From the NCBI RefSeq assembly GCF_030287445.1, contig NZ_JASVWB010000002.1, forward strand, positions 2,046,001-2,110,000: a stretch of DNA of 64,000 bases. Direction: 5' to 3'. This document shows positions 52,013-60,790 of this stretch, piece after piece. A program made the position numbers and the translations under genes. The notes under the pieces were generated by a model. It did not search any database. It was not told the origin of the DNA and was given only the letters and a program-made list of their open reading frames with translations. The first letter of the stretch is position 1. Each line of letters starts with the position of its first letter. Origin of the DNA: Streptomyces sp. ALI-76-A (lineage in GTDB: Bacteria > Actinomycetota > Actinomycetes > Streptomycetales > Streptomycetaceae).

Positions 52013-53254
52013 TCAGCGCGGGGGCGTCGCCGGCCGCTGGTAGTGGTCGGCGACCACCCGCGCCATCGCGCCGATCCGGTCCGCCGCCACCTCCTTGGCG
52101 GCGAAGTGGACATGCCCGCGCACCTCGGGATGGTCCCGGGCCAGCGTGAGGTGCCGGGACAGTTCGGCCGGGTCCTGCCAGGCCGCGGGCTGCGCGGGGT
52201 CCCCGGCCTTGTAGAGCGCCTCGCCCACGTACAGCTCGGTCCTGCTGTCCCGGGCCACGCGCGCCCACCAGGACAGCAGCTCGGCGTAGTCGGCGGCGGG
52301 GAAGCCGATGTTCCAGTAGAGCTGCGGAACGAGGTAGTCGATCCAGCCCTTCCGGACCCACTTCCGGGTGTCCGCGTACAGGTCGTCGTACGTCTGCACA
52401 CCCGCCCGGGTGGCCGAGCCGAGCGGGTCGGTGCCGGCGTTGCGCCACACCCCGAAGGGGCTGACGCCGAAGCGGGTGCCGGGGCGGACCGATGTGACAC
52501 GGGCCGCCGTCTCCCGCACCAGCCGGTCGATGTTGTCGCGCCGCCAGGCGGCCCGGTCCGGGAAGCCGCCGCCGTGACGCTCGTAGGCGGCGTCGTCGTC
52601 GAAGCTCTGCCCCGCCACCGGGTACGGGTAGAAGTAGTCGTCGAAGTGCACGGCGTCCACCGGGTACCGGTGCACCGCGTCCAGCATCGCGTCCTGCACG
52701 AAGGCGCGGACCTCGGGCAGTCCGGGGTTGTAGTAGAGCTTCCCGCCGTACGCCACCACCCAGTCCGGGTTCCGGCGGGCGGGGTGGGAGGCGACGAGCC
52801 TGCCGGGGTCGGTGTGGTTCGCGACACGGTACGGGTTGAACCAGGCGTGCAGTTCCAGCCCCCGCGCGTGCGCCTCCTCGACGGCCGTGCCGAGCGGGTC
52901 CCAGCCCGGGTCCCCGCCCTGGGTGCCGGTGAGGTACTGCGACCACGGCTCGTACGGCGAGGGCCACAGCGCGTCGGCCGTGGGACGCGCCTGGAAGATC
53001 ACGGTGTTGAGGCGTCGGCGCACCGCCGTGTCCAGGTGGGCGACGAGTTCGGCGCGCTGCCGGTCCGCCGGCAGCCCCGGCTTCGAGGGCCAGTCACGGT
53101 TGCTCACGGTCGCCAGCCACACGCCCCGCATCTCACCGCCGGCCCGCCGCCGCTCCCGCGGGGCCGCCGCACCCGGGGCGGAGGCCGCCCCCGAGGCCGG
53201 CGTGAGCATCGACAAGGCCGCCAGCGCGAACGCCCGCCGTGACAGTCGCCCCAT
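52013..53254 (-). CDS. Secreted glycosyl-hydrolase-like 10 (GHL10) family protein
   Basis: A 413-residue exported protein. It begins with a twin-arginine signal (GRLSRRAFALAALSMLTPAS) and then MRGVWLATVSNRDWPSKPGL, the hallmark opening of the GHL10/YngK family (formerly DUF187). TIM-barrel pieces include NTVIFQARPTADALWPS, HAWFNPYRVAN, VDAVHFDDYFYPYP with acidic residues at a likely active site, and DYLVPQLYWNIGFP. Members act on cell-wall or exopolysaccharide glycans; the exact bond is unknown. Of two ATGs the second (53254) is chosen because GGAGGG lies nine bases before it and touches the first. Divergent from the hydroxybutyryl-CoA dehydrogenase. Confidence 0.92.
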   Translation of the reverse strand: MGRLSRRAFALAALSMLTPASGAASAPGAAAPRERRRAGGEMRGVWLATVSNRDWPSKPGLPADRQRAELVAHLDTAVRRRLNTVIFQARPTADALWPSPYEPWSQYLTGTQGGDPGWDPLGTAVEEAHARGLELHAWFNPYRVANHTDPGRLVASHPARRNPDWVVAYGGKLYYNPGLPEVRAFVQDAMLDAVHRYPVDAVHFDDYFYPYPVAGQSFDDDAAYERHGGGFPDRAAWRRDNIDRLVRETAARVTSVRPGTRFGVSPFGVWRNAGTDPLGSATRAGVQTYDDLYADTRKWVRKGWIDYLVPQLYWNIGFPAADYAELLSWWARVARDSRTELYVGEALYKAGDPAQPAAWQDPAELSRHLTLARDHPEVRGHVHFAAKEVAADRIGAMARVVADHYQRPATPPR

Positions 53255-53426
53255 CCGGCACATCCCTCCACACCGCGGATCCGCCCGGTCACGGATCGTC
53301 CTGGCGCCCCAGGATGCCCGACCCGGACGATCGATCATCGCTACTTCGGGGTAACGTGCACGATCGGAGCAGGCACCGAACCGCGGGGGCGGCCTGCGAC
53401 AGCCGTTGATCAGCGAAAGGGACGAT

Positions 53427-54287
53427 GTGACCGACATCGAGCGCGTCGGAGTCGTGGGCTGCGGCCAGATGGGAGCGGGCATCGCCGAGGTGTGTGCCCG
53501 TGCCGGTCTGGACGTGAAAGTGGCCGAGACCACGGGCGAGGCCCTGGAGATCGGCCGGACCCGGCTGTTCAACTCCCTGTCCAAGGCGGCCGAACGCGGC
53601 AAGATCAGCGCCGAGGAGCTCGACGCGACGCAGGCCCGGCTGAGCTTCACCACCGACCTCGGCGAGTTCGCGGACCGGGACCTGGTGATCGAGGCGGTCG
53701 TGGAGAACGAGCAGGTCAAGACCGAGATCTTCCAGGTGCTCGACCAGGTCGTGACCCGGCCGGACGCCATCCTCGCCTCCAACACCTCCTCGATCCCGCT
53801 GGTGCGGCTCGCGGTCGCCACCGCGCGGCCCGACCACGTCGTCGGCATCCACTTCTTCAACCCGGCCCCCGTGCAGAAGCTGGTCGAGCTGATCCCGGCG
53901 CTCACCACCTCCGAGGGCACGCTCAGCCGGGCCCAGGCCTTCGCCGAGAAGGTGCTGGGCAAGCACGCCATCCGCGCCCAGGACCGCTCCGGTTTCGTGG
54001 TGAACGCGCTGCTGATCCCGTATCTCCTCTCCGCCATCCGGATGTTCGAGTCGGGCATCGCCAGCCGCGAGGACATCGACAACGGCATGGAGCTGGGCTG
54101 CGCCCATCCGATGGGCCCGCTGAAGCTGTCCGACCTGATCGGCCTGGACACCGTCGCCTCGGTCGCGTACTCGATGTACGAGGAGTACAAGGAGCCGCTG
54201 TACGCCGCTCCCCCGCTGCTCCAGCGCATGGTCGACGCGGGCCGGCTGGGCCGCAAGTCCGGCTCGGGGTTCTACACGTACGTCTGA
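53427..54287 (+). CDS. 3-hydroxybutyryl-CoA dehydrogenase
   Basis: NAD(P)-dependent oxidoreductase interconverting 3-hydroxybutyryl-CoA and acetoacetyl-CoA, used in butyrate, polyhydroxybutyrate or ethylmalonyl-CoA metabolism. 286 residues: Rossmann loop GVVGCGQMGAGIAEV near residue 7, LVIEAVVENEQVKTEIF with the catalytic-region Glu, SNTSSIPL, VVGIHFFNPAPVQKLVEL with the catalytic His, and DRSGFVVNALLIPYL opening the C-terminal helical domain. The GTG at 53427 has AAAGGGA five bases upstream; a TTG at 53406 is less likely. Isolated gene followed by a strong terminator. Confidence 0.94.
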   Translation: MTDIERVGVVGCGQMGAGIAEVCARAGLDVKVAETTGEALEIGRTRLFNSLSKAAERGKISAEELDATQARLSFTTDLGEFADRDLVIEAVVENEQVKTEIFQVLDQVVTRPDAILASNTSSIPLVRLAVATARPDHVVGIHFFNPAPVQKLVELIPALTTSEGTLSRAQAFAEKVLGKHAIRAQDRSGFVVNALLIPYLLSAIRMFESGIASREDIDNGMELGCAHPMGPLKLSDLIGLDTVASVAYSMYEEYKEPLYAAPPLLQRMVDAGRLGRKSGSGFYTYV

Positions 54288-54351
54288 GACGCCCGCGGCC
54301 GGCGTGCACAGTGCACGTGACAGGGTGCCGGTCACACAGTGCGACCATCAT

Positions 54352-54381
54352 GGGCCCGGCGCTCCGTTGAGCGCCGGGCCC
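54352..54381 (+). terminator. Terminator of the hydroxybutyryl-CoA dehydrogenase gene
   Basis: GGGCCCGGCGCTC and GAGCGCCGGGCCC form a perfect 13-bp stem with a CGTT loop, 65 bases after the stop. No T run. Confidence 0.85.
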
Positions 54382-54512
54382 GTCGCATTCACACGCCGTG
54401 TGCGCGCCGGGCTCGCATATGCCCGTCGCACACTCTCCCCACGCGCCCACCAGGCGAGTTGACTCTTCATGCGCACGCAAGGGATGTGACGACTACGGAA
54501 AGGAGCGGACTC

Positions 54513-54770
54513 GTGACCGCCGACCCCGAGCATCCCGTGGTCCAAGGAGAACTCGCAGAGTTACGCCGTCGCCTCGATGTCGCCTATGTGCGCGTCGAGG
54601 GAGGGCTGGCCCTGCTCACTCACCGGACCGAGGAGACCGACAAGGAACTCGACGACCTGGCCGCCCGGATCGTCGCCCTGGAGCACGCCCGCTGGCCGCT
54701 GCCCGCGGTGGCGGTGCTCACCGCCATGGGCGCGCTCGTCGTGACGATCTGGCAGGCCCTGGGTCACTAG
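54513..54770 (+). CDS. Small coiled-coil, tail-anchored membrane protein
   Basis: An 85-residue protein: a predicted coiled coil (LAELRRRLDVAYVRVEGG, then THRTEETDKELDDLAARIVALE) followed by one C-terminal membrane helix (PLPAVAVLTAMGALVVTIW). The layout resembles XhlA/holin-like small proteins, but no cell-wall hydrolase is nearby. The GTG at 54513 is supported by AAGGAG at seven bases. The function is unknown; a membrane scaffold is as likely as a holin. Confidence 0.7.
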   Translation: MTADPEHPVVQGELAELRRRLDVAYVRVEGGLALLTHRTEETDKELDDLAARIVALEHARWPLPAVAVLTAMGALVVTIWQALGH

Positions 54771-54799
54771 CCCCTCGACACCAGGACGCGGTGGGGGAT

Positions 54800-55345
54800 T
54801 CAGGGCAGGGCGTCCTGACCGAGCCTGAGGTGGTGCAGCAGCAGTAACGCGGCCGCCATGTTGGCGGCCGGGACCTCACCGCGGGCGACCATGTCGGGAA
54901 CGAGCTTGAGGGGGACCCATTCCCGGCGCTCCGACTCGAAGTCGTCCACGGGGTGCCCGATGTACTCGCCCCTGTCCGCCCAGAAGATGTGGTGCCGGGC
55001 GTCGGTGAGGCCGTTGGACGGCTCCACGCTCATCAGGTGGCGCAGGGGTCCCGGCCGCCAGCCGGTCTCCTCCTCGAGTTCCCTGGCGGCCGCGCGCGCG
55101 ATGTCCTCGCCGTCCTCGACGACGCCCGCCGCCAGTTCCCACCCCCAGCTGTCGGTGATGAAGCGGTGGCGCCACAGCAGGAGCACCTCGTTGCTCTCGT
55201 TCACCACCGTGGCCACGGCGACGGGCCGCAGCCGTATGAGGAAATGGTCCAGGTGCCGGCCGTCGGGCAGCTCCACGTCTGCCAGGTTGACGGTGAACCA
55301 GCGGTTTTCATACACAGTTTGTTCGTCCTGCTTCGTCCACTGCAC
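54800..55345 (-). CDS. NUDIX hydrolase (ADP-ribose pyrophosphatase-like)
   Basis: A 181-residue NUDIX protein that would hydrolyse a nucleoside diphosphate linked to another moiety. The full NUDIX box GVVEDGEDIARAAARELEEE-TGW is present near residues 75-97 with all metal-binding Glu residues. The N-terminal half has VNLADVELPDGRHLDHFLIRL, like the ADP-ribose pyrophosphatase branch. GTG start at 55345 behind AAGGTGG. It lies just downstream of the TPR regulator on the same strand. Confidence 0.9.
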   Translation of the reverse strand: MQWTKQDEQTVYENRWFTVNLADVELPDGRHLDHFLIRLRPVAVATVVNESNEVLLLWRHRFITDSWGWELAAGVVEDGEDIARAAARELEEETGWRPGPLRHLMSVEPSNGLTDARHHIFWADRGEYIGHPVDDFESERREWVPLKLVPDMVARGEVPAANMAAALLLLHHLRLGQDALP

Positions 55346-55419
55346 GGTTCTGCCACCTTCCGTCGAGTAAGTGGCAATATCGCAGCAGGAACGAGGGGTG
55401 TCGGTGGTCGTGTGCCGGT

Positions 55420-56760
55420 CTACAGCGGTACGCGCAGTGCCCCGTCGATGAGTTCGGCCGCCTCGGTCGTGCCCGCACAGCCGCTGCGCACCAGGTGGTC
55501 GCGCACCGCCCGGAGTCTGTCGCGCAGCCGCTGGGACTCCATCCCCCGGGCCTGTTCGGCCATCTGCACCGCGATGGCCACCGCCTTGTCCGCGTTGCCC
55601 CGACGCAGCTCGATCGTGCTGAGCATGGCCAGCCGGTGCACCCGCCCCCGGTCGTGGGCGGGGTTGTCCACGGCCGCCGCCGCGTGCACCCGCGCCGCAG
55701 CCAGTTCGCCGAGGCTGAGCAGCGCCTCCGCCACCTGGACGTTGACCAGTCCCGGCTGGACATAGCCGGTCTCGTCGGGTTCGTGTCCGCGCCGGATGCG
55801 TTCGGCGGCCTGCTCGGCCCGACGGATGCAGGACAGCGCGCTGGTCCCGTCGCCGAGGTGGGCGTACGCCTTCGCCTGCATCGCGTACAGGTCGGACGCG
55901 AGCGCGGGAGTGATGTGCGTGCCCGCGGCCCGCAGCGCGGCCTCCGCGAAGGCCACCGCCTGCCGGTACTCCCGCATGAACAGCGACTGGTTGACCAGCA
56001 GCGCGATCACATAGGCGCCCAGCCCCCGGTCCCCGCTGGCCTTCGCCAGCCGGAGGGCCTGGTGGAAGTAGCGCTGGGCGAGCCCGTGCGCGTCGGAGTC
56101 GTAGGCGCAGATCCCGGCCACCGCGACCAACCCGCCGGTGGCGCGGTGCAGTTGGCGGCCCGTCTGGTCGGTGTAGCTGCCGCGCAGCAGCGGGGCGGCC
56201 TCGGCGTTCAGGAAGCCGACGATCCGGGAGCGGGTCGCGATGCCGCCGGCCTTGCGGTACATCTGCTCGTAGTGGGCGCGGGCCGCCCGAAGCATCTCGA
56301 TGTCCGCGGAGGTGACCTGATGCCGGCCGCCGCGCGAGACGTCGACGTCCTCGGGCGGGTTCTCCCACTCCCACACGGGCATCACGGCGGGCGTCCCGGT
56401 GACCGCGGGCGCGCCCAGGACGTGCGGGCGCTGCTGCTCGTCACAGCGCCACAGGGCGGTGGCCCGCTCGACGAAGCCGGACAGGGAGGTGCCGTGCGCG
56501 GTGGCGGGTTCGCCGGGGACACCGAGGCCGATGTCGTCGAGGGTGACGGGGCGTCGCAGCCGGGCGGCGAGCACCTCGCAGATCAGGTCGGGCACCTGGC
56601 CCCGGGGGCGCTGCCCCTTCAACCACCGTGCCACGGCGGTGTGTTCGTAGCGGAGGGCGAGGCCGCGGGCCCGGCCCGCCTGGTTCACATGGGCGGCGAG
56701 GCCCGCGTGCGAGATCCCGGCTTCGTCCAGGATCGCGTCGAGCAGAGTGTTGGGCTGCAT
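55420..56760 (-). CDS. NsdA-like TPR regulatory protein
   Basis: A 446-residue protein. The N-terminus has a helix-turn-helix-like region (LLDAILDEAGISHAGLAAHVNQAG, then HTAVARWLKGQRPRGQVPDLICEVLA) seen in Streptomyces developmental regulators. From about 200 to 430 it is built of helical repeats, with alternating Ala/Leu pairs typical of tetratricopeptide repeats (ALRLAKASGDRGLGAYVIALL, AKAYAHLGDGTSALSCIRRAE, AEALLSLGELAAARVHAAAAV). The architecture is that of NsdA, a negative regulator of sporulation and antibiotic production in S. coelicolor, so this is a likely paralogue; target unknown. ATG at 56760 behind GGGGGG. The second palindromic MITE lies 197 bases upstream of its start. Confidence 0.82.
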   Translation of the reverse strand: MQPNTLLDAILDEAGISHAGLAAHVNQAGRARGLALRYEHTAVARWLKGQRPRGQVPDLICEVLAARLRRPVTLDDIGLGVPGEPATAHGTSLSGFVERATALWRCDEQQRPHVLGAPAVTGTPAVMPVWEWENPPEDVDVSRGGRHQVTSADIEMLRAARAHYEQMYRKAGGIATRSRIVGFLNAEAAPLLRGSYTDQTGRQLHRATGGLVAVAGICAYDSDAHGLAQRYFHQALRLAKASGDRGLGAYVIALLVNQSLFMREYRQAVAFAEAALRAAGTHITPALASDLYAMQAKAYAHLGDGTSALSCIRRAEQAAERIRRGHEPDETGYVQPGLVNVQVAEALLSLGELAAARVHAAAAVDNPAHDRGRVHRLAMLSTIELRRGNADKAVAIAVQMAEQARGMESQRLRDRLRAVRDHLVRSGCAGTTEAAELIDGALRVPL

Positions 56761-58148
56761 GGGAGGCCCCCCGGTGACTCGGTGCCGTCAGAGTAGTGGG
56801 TGCGCCTTCGCACGGGGTGTGAACGGAGTGCTCGAATCCGTACCGTGTGCGCGCTGTCGCGCAGAGTTTCCAGCCGGTTGACTGAAATGCCTCGCAAGAG
56901 GCCGGCCGGGCCGTCGGCTCCCCCTCGTACAGTGCGGCGGCCCGGCATGCCGGTGGCTAGTGCCGCGGCAGGCAACGTTCGCCCGTCAAGGAGCGGCGTC
57001 CGGTGCGTGCTCTCGGCGTGCCGGCCGCAAGCCCTCGTACTGGATGTACTTGGGCTTTCGGCCGGTGCGGCGAGAGTGCGTGCCGGACGCCGCGACGGGG
57101 CGAACGTTGCCTGCCACGGCACTAGCGGCGCGTGGTCGGCTGCGGGTTCATGGCGGCCGGCCGCGCCCGTGCGGCGGAGCCGCAGGTGTCGCCGTCCCGC
57201 GTGCCGGAGCCGCAGGTGTCGCCGTCCCGCGTGCCGGAGCCGCAGGTGTCGCCGTCCCGCGTGCCGGAGCCGCAGGTGTCGCCGTCCCGCGTGCCGGAGC
57301 CGCAGGTGTCGCCGTCCCGCGTGCCGGAGCCGCAGGTGTCGCCGTCCCGCGTGCCGGAGCCGCAGGTGTCGCCGTCCCGCGTGCCGGAGCCGCAGGTGTC
57401 GCCGTCCCGCGTGCGGAGCCGCAGGTGTCGCCGTCCCGCGTGCGGAGCCGCAGGTGTCGCCGTCCCGCGCCGCCGCGGGGTGCCGTCGCGCCCGGTCGTT
57501 GCGCAGTACCAGGAGGGCGACATCGTCCGCGGGGGTGCCCGCCGCGTGGCGCAGGAGCGCGGTGAAGACCGCGCCCAGCACCGCCCGGGGCTCGGCCGCG
57601 GGGCCGGCCCGGACCGCCTCCGACAGGGCGGCGGACAGGGAGAAGAACCGGCCGCGCGCGTCCCGCGTGTCCTCCGCCCCGTCCGTGTGCGGCACCAGTG
57701 TCTCGTCCGGCAGCATCACGATCCGCACGCCGTGTGCGGTGGCGACGACCTCGTACAGGTCGCCGCCGATGCTCGCACCGCGGTCGGCGGACAACTGGGC
57801 GGCGGCGACGGCCGGCCCGTCGACGCGCGGGGGCGGCGGCCGCAGCAGCACGTTCTGCGCGGCGCCCGCGACCTGCCGGGCCTGCCGCAGTTCGCGCAGC
57901 AGGGTCCGGCGGACGTGCAGCACGAGTCCGGTGCCGACGCCGAGGAACACGGCACCGGTGGCGGCGCGCGGGCCGAGGCCGTGCCGCTGGGTCAGCGGAC
58001 AGACCAGCTTGTACGTGACCGCGACGGCGCCCCACACCGCGGGCGGTCCGAGCGCGAGGGTCCGCCGCAGCGGCATGCGGACGGGTGCCCGTGCGCCCGT
58101 TCGGGTGCGCCGCACCCCGCGCCGCACCCCAGCCTTGACCCGGATCAT
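56685..58148 (-). CDS. SpoIIE/PP2C-type phosphatase gene with deleted core, probably degenerate
   Basis: Starting at ATG 58148 the frame encodes a basic N-terminus, two membrane segments (residues about 30-75), then NVLLRPPPPRVDGPAVAAAQLSADRGASIGGDLYEVVATAHGVRIVM (in parts), the opening of the RsbU/SpoIIE phosphatase domain. The text then jumps directly to LPDETLVPHTDGAEDTRDARGRFFS and the domain end GTPADDVALLVLRND near residue 210. The GDxxGxG metal-binding segment and about 100-130 residues between are missing. After residue 215 the frame runs through the 30-bp repeats, the MITE and 76 bases of the TPR gene, so the natural C-terminus is lost. The product is very unlikely to be an active phosphatase. 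Confidence 0.6.
   Translation of the reverse strand: MIRVKAGVRRGVRRTRTGARAPVRMPLRRTLALGPPAVWGAVAVTYKLVCPLTQRHGLGPRAATGAVFLGVGTGLVLHVRRTLLRELRQARQVAGAAQNVLLRPPPPRVDGPAVAAAQLSADRGASIGGDLYEVVATAHGVRIVMLPDETLVPHTDGAEDTRDARGRFFSLSAALSEAVRAGPAAEPRAVLGAVFTALLRHAAGTPADDVALLVLRNDRARRHPAAARDGDTCGSARGTATPAAPHAGRRHLRLRHAGRRHLRLRHAGRRHLRLRHAGRRHLRLRHAGRRHLRLRHAGRRHLRLRHAGRRHLRLRHAGRRHLRLRRTGAAGRHEPAADHAPLVPWQATFAPSRRPARTLAAPAESPSTSSTRACGRHAESTHRTPLLDGRTLPAAALATGMPGRRTVRGGADGPAGLLRGISVNRLETLRDSAHTVRIRALRSHPVRRRTHYSDGTESPGGLPCSPTLCSTRSWTKPGSRTRASPPM
56957..57125. mobile_element. Palindromic MITE-like element, copy 2 (169 bp)
   Basis: Same length and ends as the copy at 34567, in the same orientation, with about eight mismatches. 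It begins CTAGTGCCGCGGCAGGCAAC and ends GTTGCCTGCCACGGCACTAG. The first 28 bases match the reverse complement of the last 28 with one mismatch, and pairing continues through GCGGCGTCCGG and GCCGGCCG to the centre. This copy is the less diverged palindrome. Confidence 0.85.
57177..57470. repeat. Ten-copy 29/30-bp tandem array
   Basis: Units GAGCCGCAGGTGTCGCCGTC plus CCGCGTGCCG begin with CGCAGG at 57181 and every 30 bases to 57391, then at 57420 and 57449 with 29-bp units that have lost one C. The first eight are essentially identical. The array is 52 bases from the MITE end and follows the phosphatase remnant; no gene of its own. Confidence 0.97.
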
Positions 58149-58180
58149 CCCGATGGCCCCCCAATCAGGCCCCGACAGCG

Positions 58181-58214
58181 CAATCGGACCGACCCCGAAA
58201 GGCCGGTCCGATTG
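58181..58214 (-). terminator. Terminator of pheST
   Basis: CAATCGGACCG (58181-58191) and CGGTCCGATTG (58204-58214) form a perfect 11-bp stem, 63 bases past the pheT stop. A smaller CTCACT/AGTGAG hairpin lies at 58255-58272, right after the stop. Confidence 0.8.
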
Positions 58215-58276
58215 TGTCGAGCACCTGGCCCGCGAGGACCACATCACCGGGGAACTCACTCCATCGAGTGAGGTGA

Positions 58277-60790
58277 CTAACCCCTCAGGACAGCGCCCGT
58301 CCGCTCGCCCGCCAGGGCGACCGCGGCGTCCCGGGCCGCCGACGCCTCGTCCACGGTCAGCGTCCGGTCGGGTGCGCGGAAGCGCAGCGCGTACGCCAAC
58401 GACTTCCTGCCCTCGCCCAGTTGCTCGGCGTTCTCGTACACGTCGAACAGCCGGATCGCCTCCAGCAGTTCGCCCGCGCCCGCACGCAGCGCGGCCTCCA
58501 CCTCGGCGTGCGGGACGAACCTGTCGACCACCAGGGCGACATCCTGCGTGGCGACGGGGAACGCGGAGATGCCCGGCGCCCGCACCGTCGCGTCGCCCAC
58601 CCGCTCCAGCGCGTCCAGGTCGAGCTCCATGGCGCAGGTACGCGCGGGCAGTCCGAGCGCCTTCAGCACCCGCGGGTGCAGCTCACCGGCGTGCCCCACG
58701 ACCCGCTCGTCCCCGTCGGCGACGACCACCAGCTCGGCGCACCGGCCGGGGTGCCAGGGCCCGTACTGCCCGCCGCGCACGACGAGCTCCGCACCGGCCT
58801 CGCGGGCCACCGCGCGCGCCGCCTCGACCGTGTCGGCCCAGTCGGCCGGACGGCCCCTGCCCCACCAGCCGGCCTGCTCGCGGGCGCCCGCGAGGACGAC
58901 GGCGACATGGCGCGGCTGGTCCGGCAGCGCGGCGTCGAGTTCGGCGATCTCCGCGTCGGTCGGGCGCCGGTCCACGGGCAGCGGGACGGCGACGCGCCGC
59001 TCCTCGCGCGGGAGGAAGACCAGGCCGGTCTCGAACAGCGCCAGGTCGTGCGAGCCCCGGCCGTCGTTGCGGCGCAGCGCGGCGAGCAGGCCCGGCAGCA
59101 GCGTCGTGCGCAGCGCGGGCTCCTCGTCGCTCAACGGGTTGGTCAGCCTGACGACCCGGCGGGCCGGGTCGTCGGCGGCGAGACCGAGCTGGTCGAAGAC
59201 CTGCTCGCTGACGAACGGGTAGTTCGGCGCCTCGACGTATCCGGCACCGGCCAGCGCCCGGCCGACGCGGCGGTGCAGCCGCTGCCGGTGGGTGAGGCCG
59301 CGGCCCGCGGGGGGCCTGGGCAGCGTGGAGGGCAGGTTCTCGTAGCCCTCGAGGCGGATGACCTCCTCCGCCAGGTCGTTCGGGGCGCGCAGGTCGGGCC
59401 GCCAGGACGGCACGGTGACGATCAGCTCGTCCTGCCCGTACACGTCGCAGCCGACCTCCTGCAACCGGCGTACGACGATCTCGCGGCCGTACTCGACCCC
59501 CGCGACCTTGTCCGGGTGGTCGGCGGGGAGGGCGATGGTGTGCGGCGCGGACGGGGCGGTGACCTCGGTGACCCCGGCCTCGGCGGTGCCGCCCGCGAGC
59601 AGCACCAGGAGGTCGACGGCGCGCTGCGCCGCCGCGGCGGCGGCCTGCGGGTCGACACCGCGCTCGAAGCGGCGGGACGCCTCCGAGGACAGCCTGTGCC
59701 GGCGGGCCGTGCGCGCGATGGAGACGGCGTCGAAGTGGGCCGCCTCGATCACGATGTCCGACGTGGCGTTCTCGACGTCGTCGTGGTCGGCGATCTCCGT
59801 GTTGGCGCCGCCCATCACGCCGGCGAGACCGATCGGGCCGCGGTCGTCGGCGATGACCAGGTCTGCGGCGTCCAGCGTGCGGACCACGCCGTCCAGGGTG
59901 GTGAGCTTCTCGCCGGGCTCGGCGCGGCGGACGCCGATGGTGCCCTGGACCAGGGTGCGGTCGTAGGCGTGCAGCGGCTGGCCCAGCTCCGTCATCACGT
60001 AGTTGGTGACGTCGACGGCGAGCGAGATCGGGCGCATGCCGACCTTCTGCAACCGGCGCCGGAGCCAGATCGGGGAGCGCGTCTCGGGGCTCAGGCCGGT
60101 GACCGTGCGGGCGGTGAAGCGGTCGCAGCCGATCGGGTCGGCGATGCGGACCGGGTAGCCGAAGGCGTTCGGGCCGGGCACGTCGAGCAGGGCCGGGTCG
60201 CTGAGCGGCAGACCGTAGGCGATGGCGGTCTCGCGGGCGACGCCGCGGATGGACAGGCAGTCGCCGCGGTTGGCGGTGACGGCGATGTCCAGGACCTCGT
60301 CGACCAGTTCGAGCAGCTCGATGGCGTCCTTGCCGACCTCGGTCTCCGGCGGCAGCACGATGATGCCCTTGGTGCCGTCGTCACCCATGCCCAGCTCGTC
60401 GCTGGAGCAGATCATGCCGTGGGAGGTCCTGCCGTACGTCTTGCGCGCGGAGATGGAGAAGCCGCCCGGCAGGGTGGCGCCGGGGAGCACCACGACGACC
60501 TTGTCACCGACGGCGAAGTTGCGGGCGCCGCAGACGATCTCCTGCGGCTCGCCCGTGCCGTTGGCCTGTCCGACGTCGACCGTGCAGAAGCGGATCGGCT
60601 TCTTGAAGCCCTCCAGCTCCTCGATGGTCAGCACCTGGCCCACGACGAGCGGGCCCTTGAGGTCGGCGCCGAGGTGCTCGACCGTCTCGACCTCCAGGCC
60701 GGCGGACACGAGCTTGGCCTGGACGTCACGGCCGGTCTCGGTCGCCGGCAGGTCGACGTACTCCCGCAGCCAGGAAAGCGGGACGCGCAT
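58277..60790 (-). CDS. pheT: Phenylalanyl-tRNA synthetase beta subunit
   Basis: Beta chain of the alpha2-beta2 PheRS, 837 residues, full length. An N-terminal EMAP-type tRNA-binding domain ([13 protein letters not shown], about 45-160) is followed by the B3/4 editing domain, the B5 fold ([18 protein letters not shown]) and a catalytic-like domain that contacts the alpha chain ([20 protein letters not shown]). The C-terminal FDX-ACB anticodon-binding domain starts at [20 protein letters not shown]. Its ATG shares one base with the pheS stop (TGATG), so the two are coupled. Confidence 0.97.
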   Translation of the reverse strand: MRVPLSWLREYVDLPATETGRDVQAKLVSAGLEVETVEHLGADLKGPLVVGQVLTIEELEGFKKPIRFCTVDVGQANGTGEPQEIVCGARNFAVGDKVVVVLPGATLPGGFSISARKTYGRTSHGMICSSDELGMGDDGTKGIIVLPPETEVGKDAIELLELVDEVLDIAVTANRGDCLSIRGVARETAIAYGLPLSDPALLDVPGPNAFGYPVRIADPIGCDRFTARTVTGLSPETRSPIWLRRRLQKVGMRPISLAVDVTNYVMTELGQPLHAYDRTLVQGTIGVRRAEPGEKLTTLDGVVRTLDAADLVIADDRGPIGLAGVMGGANTEIADHDDVENATSDIVIEAAHFDAVSIARTARRHRLSSEASRRFERGVDPQAAAAAAQRAVDLLVLLAGGTAEAGVTEVTAPSAPHTIALPADHPDKVAGVEYGREIVVRRLQEVGCDVYGQDELIVTVPSWRPDLRAPNDLAEEVIRLEGYENLPSTLPRPPAGRGLTHRQRLHRRVGRALAGAGYVEAPNYPFVSEQVFDQLGLAADDPARRVVRLTNPLSDEEPALRTTLLPGLLAALRRNDGRGSHDLALFETGLVFLPREERRVAVPLPVDRRPTDAEIAELDAALPDQPRHVAVVLAGAREQAGWWGRGRPADWADTVEAARAVAREAGAELVVRGGQYGPWHPGRCAELVVVADGDERVVGHAGELHPRVLKALGLPARTCAMELDLDALERVGDATVRAPGISAFPVATQDVALVVDRFVPHAEVEAALRAGAGELLEAIRLFDVYENAEQLGEGRKSLAYALRFRAPDRTLTVDEASAARDAAVALAGERTGAVLRG

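Noticed and set aside
54513..54770. Phage holin
   Set aside because: The coiled coil plus one helix resembles XhlA, but there is no endolysin or other phage gene nearby.
57177..57470. CRISPR array
   Set aside because: The 30-bp units are directly abutting with no unique spacers, and no cas genes are present.
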